Positions 1 through 13,600 of a stretch of DNA of 64,000 bases are shown one piece after another. The stretch spans positions 3,596,001-3,660,000 of the forward strand of contig CM082594.2 of NCBI GenBank assembly GCA_040954595.2, written 5' to 3'. Made by a program: the position numbers and the translations under genes. Source of the stretch: Balanoglossus misakiensis (Eukaryota; Hemichordata). Positions within the stretch are counted from its first letter, which is position 1. The number at the start of each line of letters is the position of its first letter. A model generated the notes under the pieces. The model was not told the origin of the DNA and did not search any database. It saw nothing but the letters and a program-made list of their open reading frames with translations.

Positions 1-539
1 CATAAAACGTCTTCACTCAGACATTATTGGGTAGCCCGCGATTACATAATTTACATGATTAATAAAAGGGATATACATGCCTCAGTATGTTTTACACGTA
101 TATGACGAAATAAACGCGAAGAAAGAACGACAGCGCAAGCCAAGGAGGTCATCCCCGCCAGGCTTTGAACATCTTTATACGGTCTTAGTCCAACCCAGTC
201 GAGTGTAACGCACCTCGGCAGTTGTTAATTCCTTGCCTGTACGTGTCTGTGTGCAGATACACCAGTTTGGCATTTCTGCTTGCGTGGCATTTTGCACAGA
301 GGTGTACGGCTTGCTTACTTACAACCCGGGGCTTACACTGAAAGTTTCAGTCTCTTGCCGATGTTCCTATTCCGCTTGTAGACAACTACACTTACATGTA
401 GGGTACAATAGCCGCAGGTCGGTTATACAGTGAATGGTACCAGTATCAAATACCCACCTGTGAACATAATACATTCCAAAATTCAAACAAGCCCAGTGTA
501 CCATAAACGTAAACATGCTGGGTTTAGGTAAGCCGCTTG

Positions 540-1046
540 GTTTATATTGGCTGACTGACTGATTGACCGACTTACCGACCGACTGATTGACTTACTGACT
601 GATTCATTCATTCATTCGTTCATACATTGATTAATTAAATAAACCATTCGTTCGTGTTTTCGTTCGTTTGTTCATTCATTCACATTTCTGTGAATCGAGG
701 CTGGAATTTAATGATGGCTCATATGTTCGTTGATTTGTTAATCCATCCAACCATTCATCCATCCACTCACTCACTCACTCACTCACTCACTCACTCACTC
801 ACTCACTCACTCACTCACTCACTCACTCATTCACTCACTCACTCACTCACTCATTCACTCACTCACTCACTCACTCACTCACTCACTCACTCACTCACTC
901 ACTCACTCACTCACTCACTCACTCACTCACTCACTCACTCACTCACTCACTCACTCACTCACTCACTCACTCACTCACTCACTCACTCACTCACTCACTC
1001 ACTCACTCACTCACTCACTCATTCGTTAGTTAGTTAGTTAGTTATT
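540..1046. repeat. ACTC microsatellite with degenerate tetranucleotide flank
   Basis: From 540 to 760 there are imperfect tetranucleotides (GACT, ATTC, GTTC types). From about 763 to 1021 there is an almost pure (ACTC)n tract with a few ATTC interruptions, then (GTTA)n. The open frame through it (repeating THSL) is an artefact of the repeat. Confidence 0.95.
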
Positions 1047-1860
1047 TCTGCGTCTGTGTATGGGCTATAGCCACAAACGAGGCGACTCCATCCTTAAAAT
1101 GAAATCTGTACCCAAATTGTGGTTACTCCTTAGCAACTGGTCCTTTGGTGTGTCCATACACTTGTCCATGTATCTTTCCACAGCTCAAAATCTGTTGATG
1201 GCAAAATTAGCCCCAACCAACATGATGTCTTGAACATATTTCCCACAATAAAATACCAGGAAAACATTGCATGTAAATCATCTATATGTGTGCGTAATCA
1301 AATCAATCAATGTAACCTGTAAACTGTCCGTGGGACTACACGACTGAAGAATGTTGGGTGTGACCAAATAGTTCCACGTCGTTGAGCTTTCATAAGTACC
1401 TTTCATAAGTGCCTACTATTGAACACTTCTAGCATGAACATTTACTATTTTTAAGATTTACTGAATGTAGTTTCGTGACACAGAGGCGGAAATTGTGAAA
1501 CCCTGCTTGTACTTAATCATTGGACCATTCTGGCTATGAAAAATACAGGTCCTTGCAATGTATGGATATACTGTCATCGGATAAAAGGGTATTCGTATCG
1601 GCGAAGTCTTTGATGGATGGATTTAAAACGGGTACACGCATTTCAATGTGATGGGGCCCAGTTCTCAATACTCGAGACAATGATACCTATTCTGGCATCT
1701 CGTTACGGCCAAGATTCGAAAAGAAAATCCACAAAGCTTAATTCTTGCCAGCCTAAGGTCTGTTAGGACGACAAGCAGTTGACTTTAACACGGTAGCATC
1801 CACTTGACTATATGCACATACATGTATATTGAGTGGATGTTTCCGCTTCGCGTCGCATTT

Positions 1861-2159
1861 TTAAAAGGACAAAGTCTTTCTCTCTCGCTGCCCCTTTTCC
1901 ATAGTGCATCAACGTTTGACTACACACAATTTCCATCCCACTTGTAGACACGAAAGTAAAAAAAAACTCGCCAAAATGAATAATCATTTTCTACTGTTTA
2001 TTCATTTTGGCGAGATTTTTACTCACATATCCTTCAAACGTGATGGGAGTTGTGTGTGGTCGAATGTTGATTCACTATATATCTACATGTAGACGGGTGT
2101 CTTGTATCAAACATAAGTAATGTAAAAAGGGCAGTGAGAGAGAGACTTTGTCCCTTTAA
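1861..2159. mobile_element. Large foldback (palindromic) MITE-like element
   Basis: The outer arms match as inverted repeats: TTAAAAGGACAAAGTCT at the left against the reverse complement of AGACTTTGTCCCTTTAA at the right, continuing inward (ACTACACACAA against TTGTGTGTGGT). The centre is a perfect 17-base hairpin, CTCGCCAAAATGAATAA and its complement (about 1967-2014). The right arm carries about 45 extra bases. It is non-coding. Confidence 0.7.
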
Positions 2160-2629
2160 CAAGAAGCCTACGTATAACAATGTTTTGGTCATTTTTGCAT
2201 GGTAAAGGTTAATCTAGCAAAACTGTCGGTAATATTAAGCACTAAAAGTACTTGTCTGGTTCAAAAAATTGCGAGCAGGTCCTTTTTGGCGCGCAATGCG
2301 GACAAAGGTGCTAATTGATCGTAGATATATAGATGTAAACATACTGTTAGCAGCCAGTGGTTTTCTAGCAGCTAGTTAGATGGTACAAAGTACACATTTT
2401 CCGGAAGATCCATCCTCAAAAGGATCTTATAATCACCGAATTACTTCAGAGTTCACCAGTGGTTATTACCAGAATAGCACAATTAAACCAATTACATGAA
2501 ATCAGTGCAGCATTCTTTCAATGTTGGCAAAAGAACTCTACGTCAATGAATCACCCCAACCAGGAAACTTGAACGACTTTTCCTCAAAACACTATAAGCC
2601 CCTTTCAGAACGCCTTCTATACCTCGGGA

Positions 2630-2825
2630 CATTAAGCATTTGTTGTAGGGGTCAAGGGCGCTAAATGCTGGTGAGTTCGAGACCCATACCTGGCAATGAG
2701 ACCTTGACCAACTTGAAGGCACTTTACTTCCCGTTCCTTCAAGATTTCATTGCTTCACCTCTTTATATTTAGTGGTGGGTATAAATCTGTATGTAAACCC
2801 AATGGATTAACGAACAGAATAAATG
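2630..2825 (+). mobile_element. tRNA-derived SINE-like repeat
   Basis: GAGTTCGAGACCC resembles a pol III B box. It is followed by GAAGGCACTTTACTTCCC and GTGGGTATAAAT, which resemble the conserved 3' part of SINEs common in marine invertebrates, and by an AATAAATG tail. The A box is degenerate. The family assignment is from memory of the pattern, not a search. Confidence 0.4.
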
Positions 2826-4140
2826 TGCGTTAATAGTCCACTCATGCAATATACGCCAACGCGCTTACATGCTCAGTATCACACCCCTGTATTTACGGAT
2901 ACTAGAAAACATTGGATTATGTCACAGATAAAAACTCACAAAGAGACATGTCATCATCTAAAGAGATCAGTTAACTGTGACAGCTTCCTCTTGTCCACAG
3001 GGCACATGCTTGTCAAATTACCTTAATGATGCTCTCCCAGACCATTAATTTTCACCGGTAAGATGCCTACATAGATCATGTACAAGTGGGTTTTTTCCAC
3101 ATTACTGGCCAGTGAGACTATGATATCCGTAGTCTGAGATAAAATCGGTCTCACAGTCTGTTATACTCGAAAGTTTGTGCGACACAGGCGCTGATTGAAT
3201 CTTCTATGACTAGTGTGTGTGGGTTGATATCCAGAGGAGCAATAGAGCTTTGGTATATAGATGCGGATTCGTTGGTCAGAAACGGTGGCAAGGGTCCAAT
3301 TCTGAGGTAATGCAGCCTTCCCGTTACGGGGTCGCTTCCGTAGTGTAAGCATGGTTATGCATTCTCGACAGGGAGCAATGCAGTGCTTGTTGTGTGGCTA
3401 TGCCCTGTGGTATTTGATACTTTTCCCCACTGACCCAAATTGAAACCGCTGCCTAACCACACGTTCTATTCCACCGATGTAACCATGGCTACTCGTTCTG
3501 CTGACAGGTAATTTGTATAACAGTTAACACGCGTCCACAAAAGCAAATTAGCGCACGCTTAAGCAACCCAAGCAAATTCTCAAGAGTCACCCAGTGTGAT
3601 AATGCAATAAATTACGACTGATCGAACCACAGACGTTGAAGACGACCGTAGTGTCATCGTACCTAGACAGGGCATATTCTGTACTACATTGTATCATTGT
3701 CATTATGTCTTTACATAGTCTCGTCGTCATCTTCATTCGCAGGTAGTTGTTCTGGCTTTCTTTGTGGCGGCTTTGCATCAAAAGGAAGTTTTTCTGTTGT
3801 GGGACGATAATTCATTATTCGATCGTCGACCACTTCAGTGACTAATCGCTGTCACTTTTGGATTTGTCCATAAAGCACCCTGAAACAGTCCATGTTATGC
3901 TATTCGTAGAGACATTCATATCGAGTGATGCAATAGATCGGTTGTGGATAATTGACCCCATGGCCCGGGCGGGATCCACTGGCAAGAAGAGTGAAATTAA
4001 TCATACATTGGGACATCGACACGCCAATTCATGCGCAGCAATGGTTATTCCATCCTGTTTATATGCAGTACATGTACTTGGTTGCGCAATTTTTGCACGA
4101 CCAAACATTAAATTCGGATTTTACTCAAGGAATGGGCAAA
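2826..4140. other. Intergenic, no gene recognised
   Basis: The short open frames here (all under 105 codons) have no signal sequence, domain or repeat character and overlap on both strands. Confidence 0.5.
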
Positions 4141-4144
4141 ATAT

Positions 4145-4150
4145 TATAAA
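4145..4150 (+). promoter_or_regulatory. Candidate TATA box upstream of the mucin signal exon
   Basis: TATAAAAT lies about 390 bases before ATG 4543. A roughly 350-base 5' UTR would follow, containing an upstream ATG at 4282. This is a motif match only. Confidence 0.2.
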
Positions 4151-4542
4151 ATCGGGAATGTTTTTATAACGGCGTTAAAACTTGCCAACAGGAGGGAATG
4201 GTGAATGGTGTCGCTTGCGGCTCTGGGTTCATTTATACGTCTCGCACAGTGTTCACAAGAAAGTCATTTCAGGTGAAGTGAATGCAAACAATGGTAACAA
4301 AGAAAGTGTCAACAGACGAAACTTTGTTGACAATCGCCAATAGCCATTGGTCCTTGAGGACAGGACACATAGATCATTCACTGGAGGAGAAGGGGGGCAG
4401 CGACGTTGACCCGAGTCGTATATGCCAGCCGTGGGTGTGGTGTACGACTTCAGACAAAGCCGGTCCTGTAACCAACATCGGCGCATCGAGTACATTGAGC
4501 AGGATATTACTTGAACTGGCCACGGTGACGGGCATACGAATT

Positions 4543-4612
4543 ATGACGCCTTCGGGAGCCTTCGGCTTACTTTGTGCAATAACGGCCGTGATCAGCATGT
4601 CGTGTACCACGG
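4543..4612 (+). CDS. Exon 1: signal peptide of the mucin
   Basis: The exon encodes [19 protein letters not shown] followed by SCTT, a short N-region and hydrophobic core typical of a secretory signal. It ends at a strong donor (GTAAG) in phase 1, exactly the phase required by the mucin exon acceptor at 10348. An in-frame ATG at 4282 would add 87 residues in front, but that extension would bury the signal, so ATG 4543 (A at -3) is preferred. The link to exon 2 across 5.7 kb is an inference from phase and signal character. Further small phase 1-1 exons in between cannot be excluded. Confidence 0.72.
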
Positions 4613-7600
4613 GTAAGTTGCATGTCTACGAAATTTGACCCAATATAGTCTGAACTTCTCTTTGCCACTAGCAAAGTGTTTTTTTTAATGTCAGAAAATT
4701 CTTATAGGTATCGCGACGGTCATCCGTTAGTTGCCACGTGAGGTGAGATTTCACACGACAGATAATTTTTTTTATCTAAGCGTCAATAGTTTAGTTTAAC
4801 TAAACGGTTTCAAATTCTTCGAGTTGGACACTCTGAAGACCAAACAGGCTTCTCATGATAAAATTAGTTATATATATAATTATAATAATATAAAATTAGT
4901 TATTAGCTTTGACGCTGCCATGCTCTTACATCGTGTCCCTCTAAGCTGAAGTGCACACCCAGACAGAATCAATAAAACGAAACCAACCACAAATTCACAT
5001 GCTACATAAAATGCACAAAAAAAAACGAAAATAAATCACTAGTTGTTACGATCCCCTTTAAATCTAGATGCCATTTGACCAGAATTCGTGTTACGCCTGC
5101 ACCCAAAGCATTAATGTAGCTTGGTTACCATTCAGTCTTATAGACCCACGCCATTTTGGAAAATGACAAAGGATTGCTATTGTTGCCGCCTCATCCAATT
5201 TACCGAATACTTGTTCTATTTAACTCGTGTGACACGCTGATATTGAGAACATCTAATTTCTAAATTTTATCACCTTTTCAGGTTTTTTTCTTCATATTTT
5301 CGTGCGAAACATTGACGAGTAGGACGCGCGCAATTCGCTTGGGTCACGCTCGGGCTGTCGCACTTCCGTTGGTCATGCGTTCCTATGAATGAGCTTGTGG
5401 AACGTTACCTGGAATCGGTCATTCAATTCAATGGAGTCAGAGAGACTGGCACAATGGCAAAGGGACTAGCCAATTTTCTTGGCTTGGGGTCGGTGGGATT
5501 GTTGGGGACACCCTGTAATGCTCGATATGGGGGAGGGTGGGGGGGGGGGGTTAAAGGGTTCTTGGCCGTGAGCGAGTCATAACAAACTAGTCAACAATTA
5601 CATCAAGCGAACACCTTTGCACAGTTTAGTACTTGAACTAATGTCCAAAACGGCCCAAGCGGTTGCCGACAGCTGACAATCATAAACCAGTATTTTTTAA
5701 TTAGTTAAATTATATTCCTCCATAATTCCTTTCTACTGAATACAGAAAAATTAATGCATATATTGTTTTGAAAATAATATATCATTATTTCTTTAATTTA
5801 GGCATCGTAAATAATACAAATGCTCTAACTTCTGAGGGGGCCAAGCCTCATCTAGAATATCCTATTGTTGCCATTGTTCTGGGGAATGACAGTTTATTAA
5901 GCCATTTTAAGTTACAAAATAGCCCGGCTCCCGTAGGGATGATGATCACCAGACCATCACATTGTACCATTCTCCAGTGAGTCAGTATTCTGTAAATTGG
6001 ACATTGCAACTTAATTCACCCCACAATTACCAATACCCATACGTTGAACAGTAGTTATATTTCGTGCATCAATGGTATTTGTATTACATTATCTCCCTAT
6101 CAATAGGAACATGAATGTTCTGGCGAGGAAAGTGTTGGAAGGTGGGGATTCCGCTATTTTTTGAAATTTATCATGGGATCGCTCTCTTTTACTTTTTCGA
6201 TAGTGTCCGAGTCGATGACTTTTTGACACAGACCGAAGCAAACCCCTCGAACTCCCCCCCCCCCCCGGCCGAAAAAAAACTGACCAGTCCCTTAAAAGGT
6301 CCAACTGGCCACTTAGCCTTGGCCGAGATGACCATGAAACTATATCCCTGCTCGCACGCTGAACAAAGCTGAACGTGTCACGCGACACGAATCACAAAAA
6401 ATGCTTATGTGCGAAAATGCACAGTAGCTTCCGCGTGGTGACGCAGAACGTACCCGGCAGAATTCTGGCCCCAATATTTTAACTTCAATGTAAAACTACC
6501 TATGCATATTAAAACGTGTCAAAATCGCAAATTATTGACAAAATTTCTACAATGTTTTTATTTTGTTTGTGCTGAGGTCACAGTGAAGTGACGGTTAAGG
6601 GATCTGTTATCCCGCTCCTCGAAAAATACAAATAATTAATTGTAATAACCAGGGAAAACAACACATACAATAATATAACAAAATACACAAAATAACCATG
6701 ATAATACCAAACGTTAGCGATTCCCCTTTAAGTATCTGGGTGTAGATCATATGCAGATATATTTAGAGTTATGCATGTACTAACATATACTGTCTTATAT
6801 TACTTTACGGATCAGAAGTAGTGTTTTGTTCCACCGAAGAAATGACCTCGGACTTTATTACGCTACGACACTCTCGATGCACAATGCCCATCACGGTAGA
6901 ATAACATATCGTGACTTCCGGGTTGAAGGACCCCCCCCCCCCCCCCCCGCCATCGCAAAGAATTGTTCGACATTTCAGATTACGATAGAAAATAATCAAG
7001 ACGTCCGTTTAAAACCTCTTTTTTATAGATATCGTAGGTTAAACCTGGTGCAATTTTCACTGCCGCCACTCAAAAATGCAGAACTCGACGCGGTAAAACT
7101 TTGCTTGAAGTACTATGAGATTAATTAAAGGGATGGGCCCGTTTTACAGTGTTCGTAATCAACATGTTCACAGTTTAGGGACTACCCAACGCTCAAAGTG
7201 CGCACAAATGTGTCAAATTGACAAAAACAGTTAACCGTCCAGGCAAAATAATCAACAAGTGTCACCCGATCTGGGCGTATTTAGCGCCACCAAAAACTCT
7301 CAATCTCACTGTAGAGATGCGTGTCATTTAAAGCATGTTCCGACTCTTCCCGGACACTTGGTCTTCTTCTGGTCGGTTTTCTGTGGCCGCCAGGTGCAGA
7401 ACAGTCGAACCGGTCCATCTGGTCCGGGACTAGTATACCTAATGTTAGGTATATTCGTCTCAGATCTGGTCTAGCGCAAGTGAAGCGAAAGACAGTAAAG
7501 CGACCGCAATAAACTTCTTGAAGTCGCCCTCAATATTGCGTACATACCGCAAATATTTACAAAGTGGGAGTGCCCGGTGCTTAAATGGTTTTATGTCATA

Positions 7601-10600
7601 CTCAACGTTCGATGTGACCAGGTTGCAGTAATTGATGTGTAAAGACGGACCTGGTACCTAGACGAGGGTTTTGTGAGATGATTCACGGGAACGGCGACCC
7701 ACCTGACTGTGTGCGATGGTTTCAACTTAAAAAAACAGGCTTGGTCCTAGTTTCCCCGCTCGAAAGTGCAGAAAACCTGTTTCATATTTATTTATTTATT
7801 TCTTACGACAAGAGTGTGTTTAACTCCCAAATAGCCTCAACAAGATGAACAATATGGCACTATAATAATTGTAATCAAATGTCCCGGAAATAAGAAGAAA
7901 GGCGAAAAATTAAGACAAATAAATCTTGTTTGGAGATGTTTACGAACTTTTATTGTCAATGGAACGAGCGCCTATAAACCAATTCTCAGTTTGGTTTTGA
8001 AGTACCAGTGTAGTTGTAAACGACAATCTGTCGACCGACCTTTCTCGATTACCGCAGTTCATGTCGTGACCCTAACGCTACATTGTTGGCGATTCATTTA
8101 TTCATGTTGGAAACCTGAAACTATTCATCACGAAATCGGCGACGTCGTAAACTTGTGAGAACTGGGCTGCCTTTGACAAAACTCGGCCAACCGCAATAAC
8201 TGCATTTGACACCACAAGTCAGGTGGCTACGAGGTTTCGTCTACGAGACAGAACCTGTAGACATATGCCTACTAAGTCGTTCAGCGAAAATAAACTTAGA
8301 AGAGATTCCGCGGTCTCCTCGCATACTGTATACATGAGTGTGGCAAATCACCTTGTCGCCTATCAATCGTGTCGATGTTTATTAAAATTGAATCAATTCT
8401 GGGCATTGTTGTTTCATTCTATAGAATTCTGTTTACTGCAAAAACGCCTGCAAGCCGTCGTATCGGCTCACGATTTTAAATGAAGACGACGTCACACATG
8501 GACAGCCATTGGTGTTGTTATGGCATCTGGTATTTGAAATGTAGCTGTGTGTGCGCATTCTGGTAAAATGTGTCTTCAGGAACACTTGGTCTCTTGCTCC
8601 CCACGAAGCATTTTGAAGTATACTTTTATTCGCTTTCACTTTAAAGCAGCATTTGCATGGAAAAATAAAATCTGAAACTTTATCTTATATTTCGCCCAAG
8701 GCAGCTTTAAATTATCCTCTCTTAAAATAAAGAATAACAATGGAGTCACTTTGCAAAATTTTGAGCGCACTTCTTCTCAGATTTGGAATTCAAATTGGCT
8801 GCCAATGTCTGTGTTAATTCATTGGAGAAAAGTGTAGGTATTTTATGAAGCTAGACAGTGAACTCCATGTTTTCTTCTTTAATTTCAAAAAGAATTCCTA
8901 CACATGTTCATAAAGCAGATAATTGAAACAACAGGTCGATCATTCTTTTGAGAGTCTGTCTCCAAGACGCGTGACAAATCCCATGCTGTCAAATCAGTGT
9001 ACATGGGCACTCTCCAGGGTGACCCCAATTCTCGCAGTGAATTTGAAAAATCGATTTACTTGCGCCCACTCGTGTCATTTCAATACTCGACAACCGAAGC
9101 AAAAACAAAACCACTATTGTGAAGGAGAAAGAATGGCCTCCCGCTATAGAATTGCTGAAAAGGAATGGTTAGTAACCAAGGCGCGCCTATACTAGGTGCT
9201 TGTCGTGCACAGTGTAGCCGTACGTGAATCACATTTAAATGACACATCGGCCATCTTGGCGGGGGGGGGGTGCAAACACAAGAAACTGTGGCTGTGTCTC
9301 CCTTACCCCGGTGACTACGTCATGTCTCGGCGCTGCCGACGGCTGACGTTCGACCGGGCTTCGTTGAATCACGATACGTGATTTGAAGAACAGAAATGTG
9401 AACATGCACTTGTGTACTACTTAAGTGTTCGATTACTTTATTATAACCTACTGCCCTGCAACTGGTCGTCTCCAGCGTGACGTTCGCGCCTCCTCTCATT
9501 CCTAACTCAAACTTCAACTTAAAAGTTCATAAGAAATTGAACTTAAGCTCTCTCAAAATTTAAATGAACAGTTCACATCTCTACAAGTGTAATTATATGA
9601 GACTTGGCACACTCATAAATGGCTTGCTGCCTGTGTGAAAGAGTCGCACCGACTTGGTAATATGCAAAATAAATTAGTACAGAATTATGGTGGAAAGGTT
9701 GGTTGACCTCGAAATAGCGCCGTAGATATGTTCACATCAAGTGTCCGTAATGATAATTTTGTGTTGAAGACGCATACTTCCGCAATGCCCCCGTTTCACA
9801 TGTCAACTAAATCCTCAATAATATTTACACACACTTTGGTCACCATGCACTGGTATGTCTTTATATACACAGGTGAAAGGAATAAAGTCACTCGTTTTAA
9901 CCCCCGTTGCCACACAATGTGGTTTCTGTCGCAGCAGTGTCTGTCTGTCGATGTCCCGATATCCGTCTGTGAAATGACGGACCAAAGAAGGACCTTACTT
10001 TACATATACATTGTACAGGTATTAATAATACCTGAGTAGCTTAACCAAACAAACTTCAACTTGCATCAAATCTGACGGAGCATGTGAAATAAGAACAGAG
10101 GGCGCTGTAAGCTAATGCGTTCATTGTGTCAGGGAGCCCAGTTGCTAACTTTCACTGTAAACCATTCAAAAAGACACAGCTCTCCTATGAGTCCTAACAT
10201 TTCACTAAAAGAGTAAAATTATTCAAACATTTCTTTGTAATACATCCTTTCTGAAAACCTCAAAATGAGTCAACATTCCTGGCTTATGAAATGTGTGTGG
10301 TATAGTTCTCTGGTTCGAATCCAATAAAAACAAAATGATTTTCAACAGTACTAACAAAGCCTCCAACAACTGTCCTTACAACAGAAGGGGCGACAACTGT
10401 CCTGACAACAGAAGGGGCAACAACTGTCCTGACAACAGAAGTGGCGACAACGGAGCCTCTTGCAACAACTGTCCTGACAACAGAAGGGGCGACAACTGTC
10501 CTGACAACAGAAGGGGCGACAACACAGCCTCTTGAAACAACAGTCCTGAGAACAGAAGGGGCAACAACACAGCCTCTTGCAACAACTGTCCTGACAACAG

Positions 10601-13600
10601 AAGGGGCGACAACGGAGCCTCTTGAAACAACTGTCCTGACAACAGAAGGGGCAACGACACAGCCTCTTGCAACAACTGTCCTGACAACAGAAGGGGCAAC
10701 AACACAGCCTCTTGAAACAACTGTCCTGACAACAGAAGGGGCGACAACGGAGCCTCTTGAAACAACTGTCCTGACAACAGAAGGGGCGACAACACAGCCT
10801 CTTGAAACAACTGTCCTGACAACAGAAGGGGCAACAACGCAGCCTCTTGAAACAACTGTCCTGACAACAGAAGGGGCGACAACGGAGCCTCTTGAAACAA
10901 CTGTCCTGACAACAGAAGGGGCAACAACGCAGCCTCTTGAAACAACTGTCCTGACAACAGAAGGGGCGACAACACAGCCTCTTGAAACAACAGTCCTGAC
11001 AACAGAAGGGGCGACAACACAGCCTCTTGAAACAACTGTCCTGACAACAGAAGGGGCGACAACACAGCCTCTTGAAACAACTGTCCTGACAACAGAAGGG
11101 GCGACAACACAGCCTCTTGAAACAACAGTCCTGACAACAGAAGGGGCGACAACACAGCCTCTTGAAACAACTGTCCTGACAACAGACGGGGCGACAACAC
11201 AGCCTCTTGAAACAACTGTCCTGACAACAGAAGGGGCGACAACACAGCCTCTTGAAACAACAGTCCTGACAACAGAAGGGGCGACAACACAGCCTCTTGA
11301 AACAACTGTCCTGACAAAAGAAAGGGCGACAACACAGCCTCTTGAAACAACTGTCCTGACAACAGAAGGGGCAACAACGCAGCCTCTTGAAACAACTGTC
11401 CTGACAACAGAAGGGGCGACAACAAAGCCTCTTGAAACAACAGTCCTGACAACAGAAGGGGCGACAACACAGCCTCTTGAAACAACTGTCCTGACAACAG
11501 AAGGGGCGACAACACAGCCTCTTGAAACAACTGTCCTGACAACAGAAGGGGCGACAACACAGCCTCTTGAAACAACTGTCCTGACAACAGAAGGGGCGAC
11601 AACACAGCCTCTTGAAACAACTGTCCTGACAACAGAAGGGGCAACAACACAGCCTCTTGAAACAACTGTCCTGACAACAGAAGGGGCGACAACACAGCCT
11701 CTTGAAACAACTGTCCTGACAACAGAAGGGGCAACAACGCAGCCTCTTGAAACAACTGTCCTGACAACAGAAGGGGCAACAACGCAGCCTCTTGAAACAA
11801 CTGTCCTGACAACAGAAGGGGCAACAACGCAGCCTCTTGAAACAACTGTCCTGACAACAGAAGGGGCGACAACACAGCCTCTTGAAACAACTGTCCTGAC
11901 AACAGAAGGGGCGACAACACAGCCTCTTGAAACAACTGTCCTGACAACAGAAGGGGCGACAACACAGCCTCTTGAAACAACTGTCCTGACAACAGAAGGG
12001 GCAACAACGCAGCCTCTTGAAACAACTGTCCTGACAACAGAAGGGGCGACAACACAGCCTCTTGAAACAACTGTCCTGACAACAGAAGGGGCAACAACGC
12101 AGCCTCTTGAAACAACTGTCCTGACAACAGAAGGGGCGACAACACAGCCTCTTGAAACAACTGTCCTGACAACAGAAGGGGCAACAACGCAGCCTCTTGA
12201 AACAACTGTCCTGACAACAGAAGGGGCGACAACACAGCCTCTTGAAACAACAGTCCTGACAACAGAAGGGGCGACAACACAGCCTCTTGAAACAACTGTC
12301 CTGACAACAGAAGGGGCGACAACACAGCCTCTTGAAACAACTGTCCTGACAACAGAAGGGGCGACAACACAGCCTCTTGAAACAACAGTCCTGACAACAG
12401 AAGGGGCGACAACACAGCCTCTTGAAACAACTGTCCTGACAACAGACGGGGCGACAACACAGCCTCTTGAAACAACTGTCCTGACAACAGAAGGGGCGAC
12501 AACACAGCCTCTTGAAACAACAGTCCTGACAACAGAAGGGGCGACAACACAGCCTCTTGAAACAACTGTCCTGACAACAGAAAGGGCGACAACACAGCCT
12601 CATGAAACAACTGTCCTGACAACAGAAGGGGCAACAACGCAGCCTCTTGAAACAACTGTCCTGACAACAGAAGGGGCGACAACAAAGCCTCTTGAAACAA
12701 CAGTCCTGACAACAGAAGGGGCGACAACACAGCCTCTTGAAACAACTGTCCTGACAACAGAAGGGGCGACAACACAGCCTCTTGAAACAACTGTCCTGAC
12801 AACAGAAGGGGCGACAACACAGCCTCTTGAAACAACTGTCCTGACAACAGAAGGGGCGACAACACAGCCTCTTGAAACAACTGTCCTGACAACAGAAGGG
12901 GCAACAACACAGCCTCTTGAAACAACTGTCCTGACAACAGAAGGGGCGACAACACAGCCTCTTGAAACAACTGTCCTGACAACAGAAGGGGCAACAACGC
13001 AGCCTCTTGAAACAACTGTCCTGACAACAGAAGGGGCAACAACGCAGCCTCTTGAAACAACTGTCCTGACAACAGAAGGGGCAACAACGCAGCCTCTTGA
13101 AACAACTGTCCTGACAACAGAAGGGGCGACAACACAGCCTCTTGAAACAACTGTCCTGACAACAGAAGGGGCGACAACACAGCCTCTTGAAACAACTGTC
13201 CTGACAACAGAAGGGGCGACAACACAGCCTCTTGAAACAACTGTCCTGACAACAGAAGGGGCAACAACACAGCCTCTTGAAACAACTGTCCTTACAACAG
13301 AAGGGGCGACAACTGTCCTGACAACAGAAGGGGCGACAACTGTCCTGACAACAGAAGGGGCAACAACACAGCCTCTTGCAACAACTGTCCTGACAACAGA
13401 AGGGGCAACAACGCAGCCTCTTGAAACAACTGTCCTGACAACAGAAGGGGCGACAACACAGCCTCTTGAAACAACTGTCCTGACAACAGAAGGGGCAACA
13501 ACGCAGCCTCTTGAAACAACTGTCCTGACAACAGAAGGGGCGACAACACAGCCTCTTGAAACAACTGTCCTGACAACAGAAGGGGCAACAACGCAGCCTC

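Noticed and set aside
654-1037. 127-codon frame of THSL repeats
   Set aside because: Pure translation of an ACTC microsatellite.
4282-4542. In-frame upstream ATG extending the signal exon by 87 residues
   Set aside because: The extension has no signal features and would place the hydrophobic core internally. It is more likely 5' UTR.
10280-10322. Possible tRNA gene (GGTTCGAATCC B box at 10312)
   Set aside because: The only A-box-like sequence is about 32 bases upstream, too close, and no acceptor stem can be formed.
10441-10443. ATG 10441 as start of the mucin
   Set aside because: The frame is open and repeat-like upstream to the splice acceptor at 10348, and starting here would leave a mucin without a signal peptide.
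10351-13285. Very long minus-strand open frames (750 and 969 codons, Cys- and Leu-rich repeats)
   Set aside because: They are the antisense of the 45-bp coding array, which happens to lack stops in other frames. They end wherever the CTT variant creates an antisense stop, and the sense frame splices correctly into the EGF exons.
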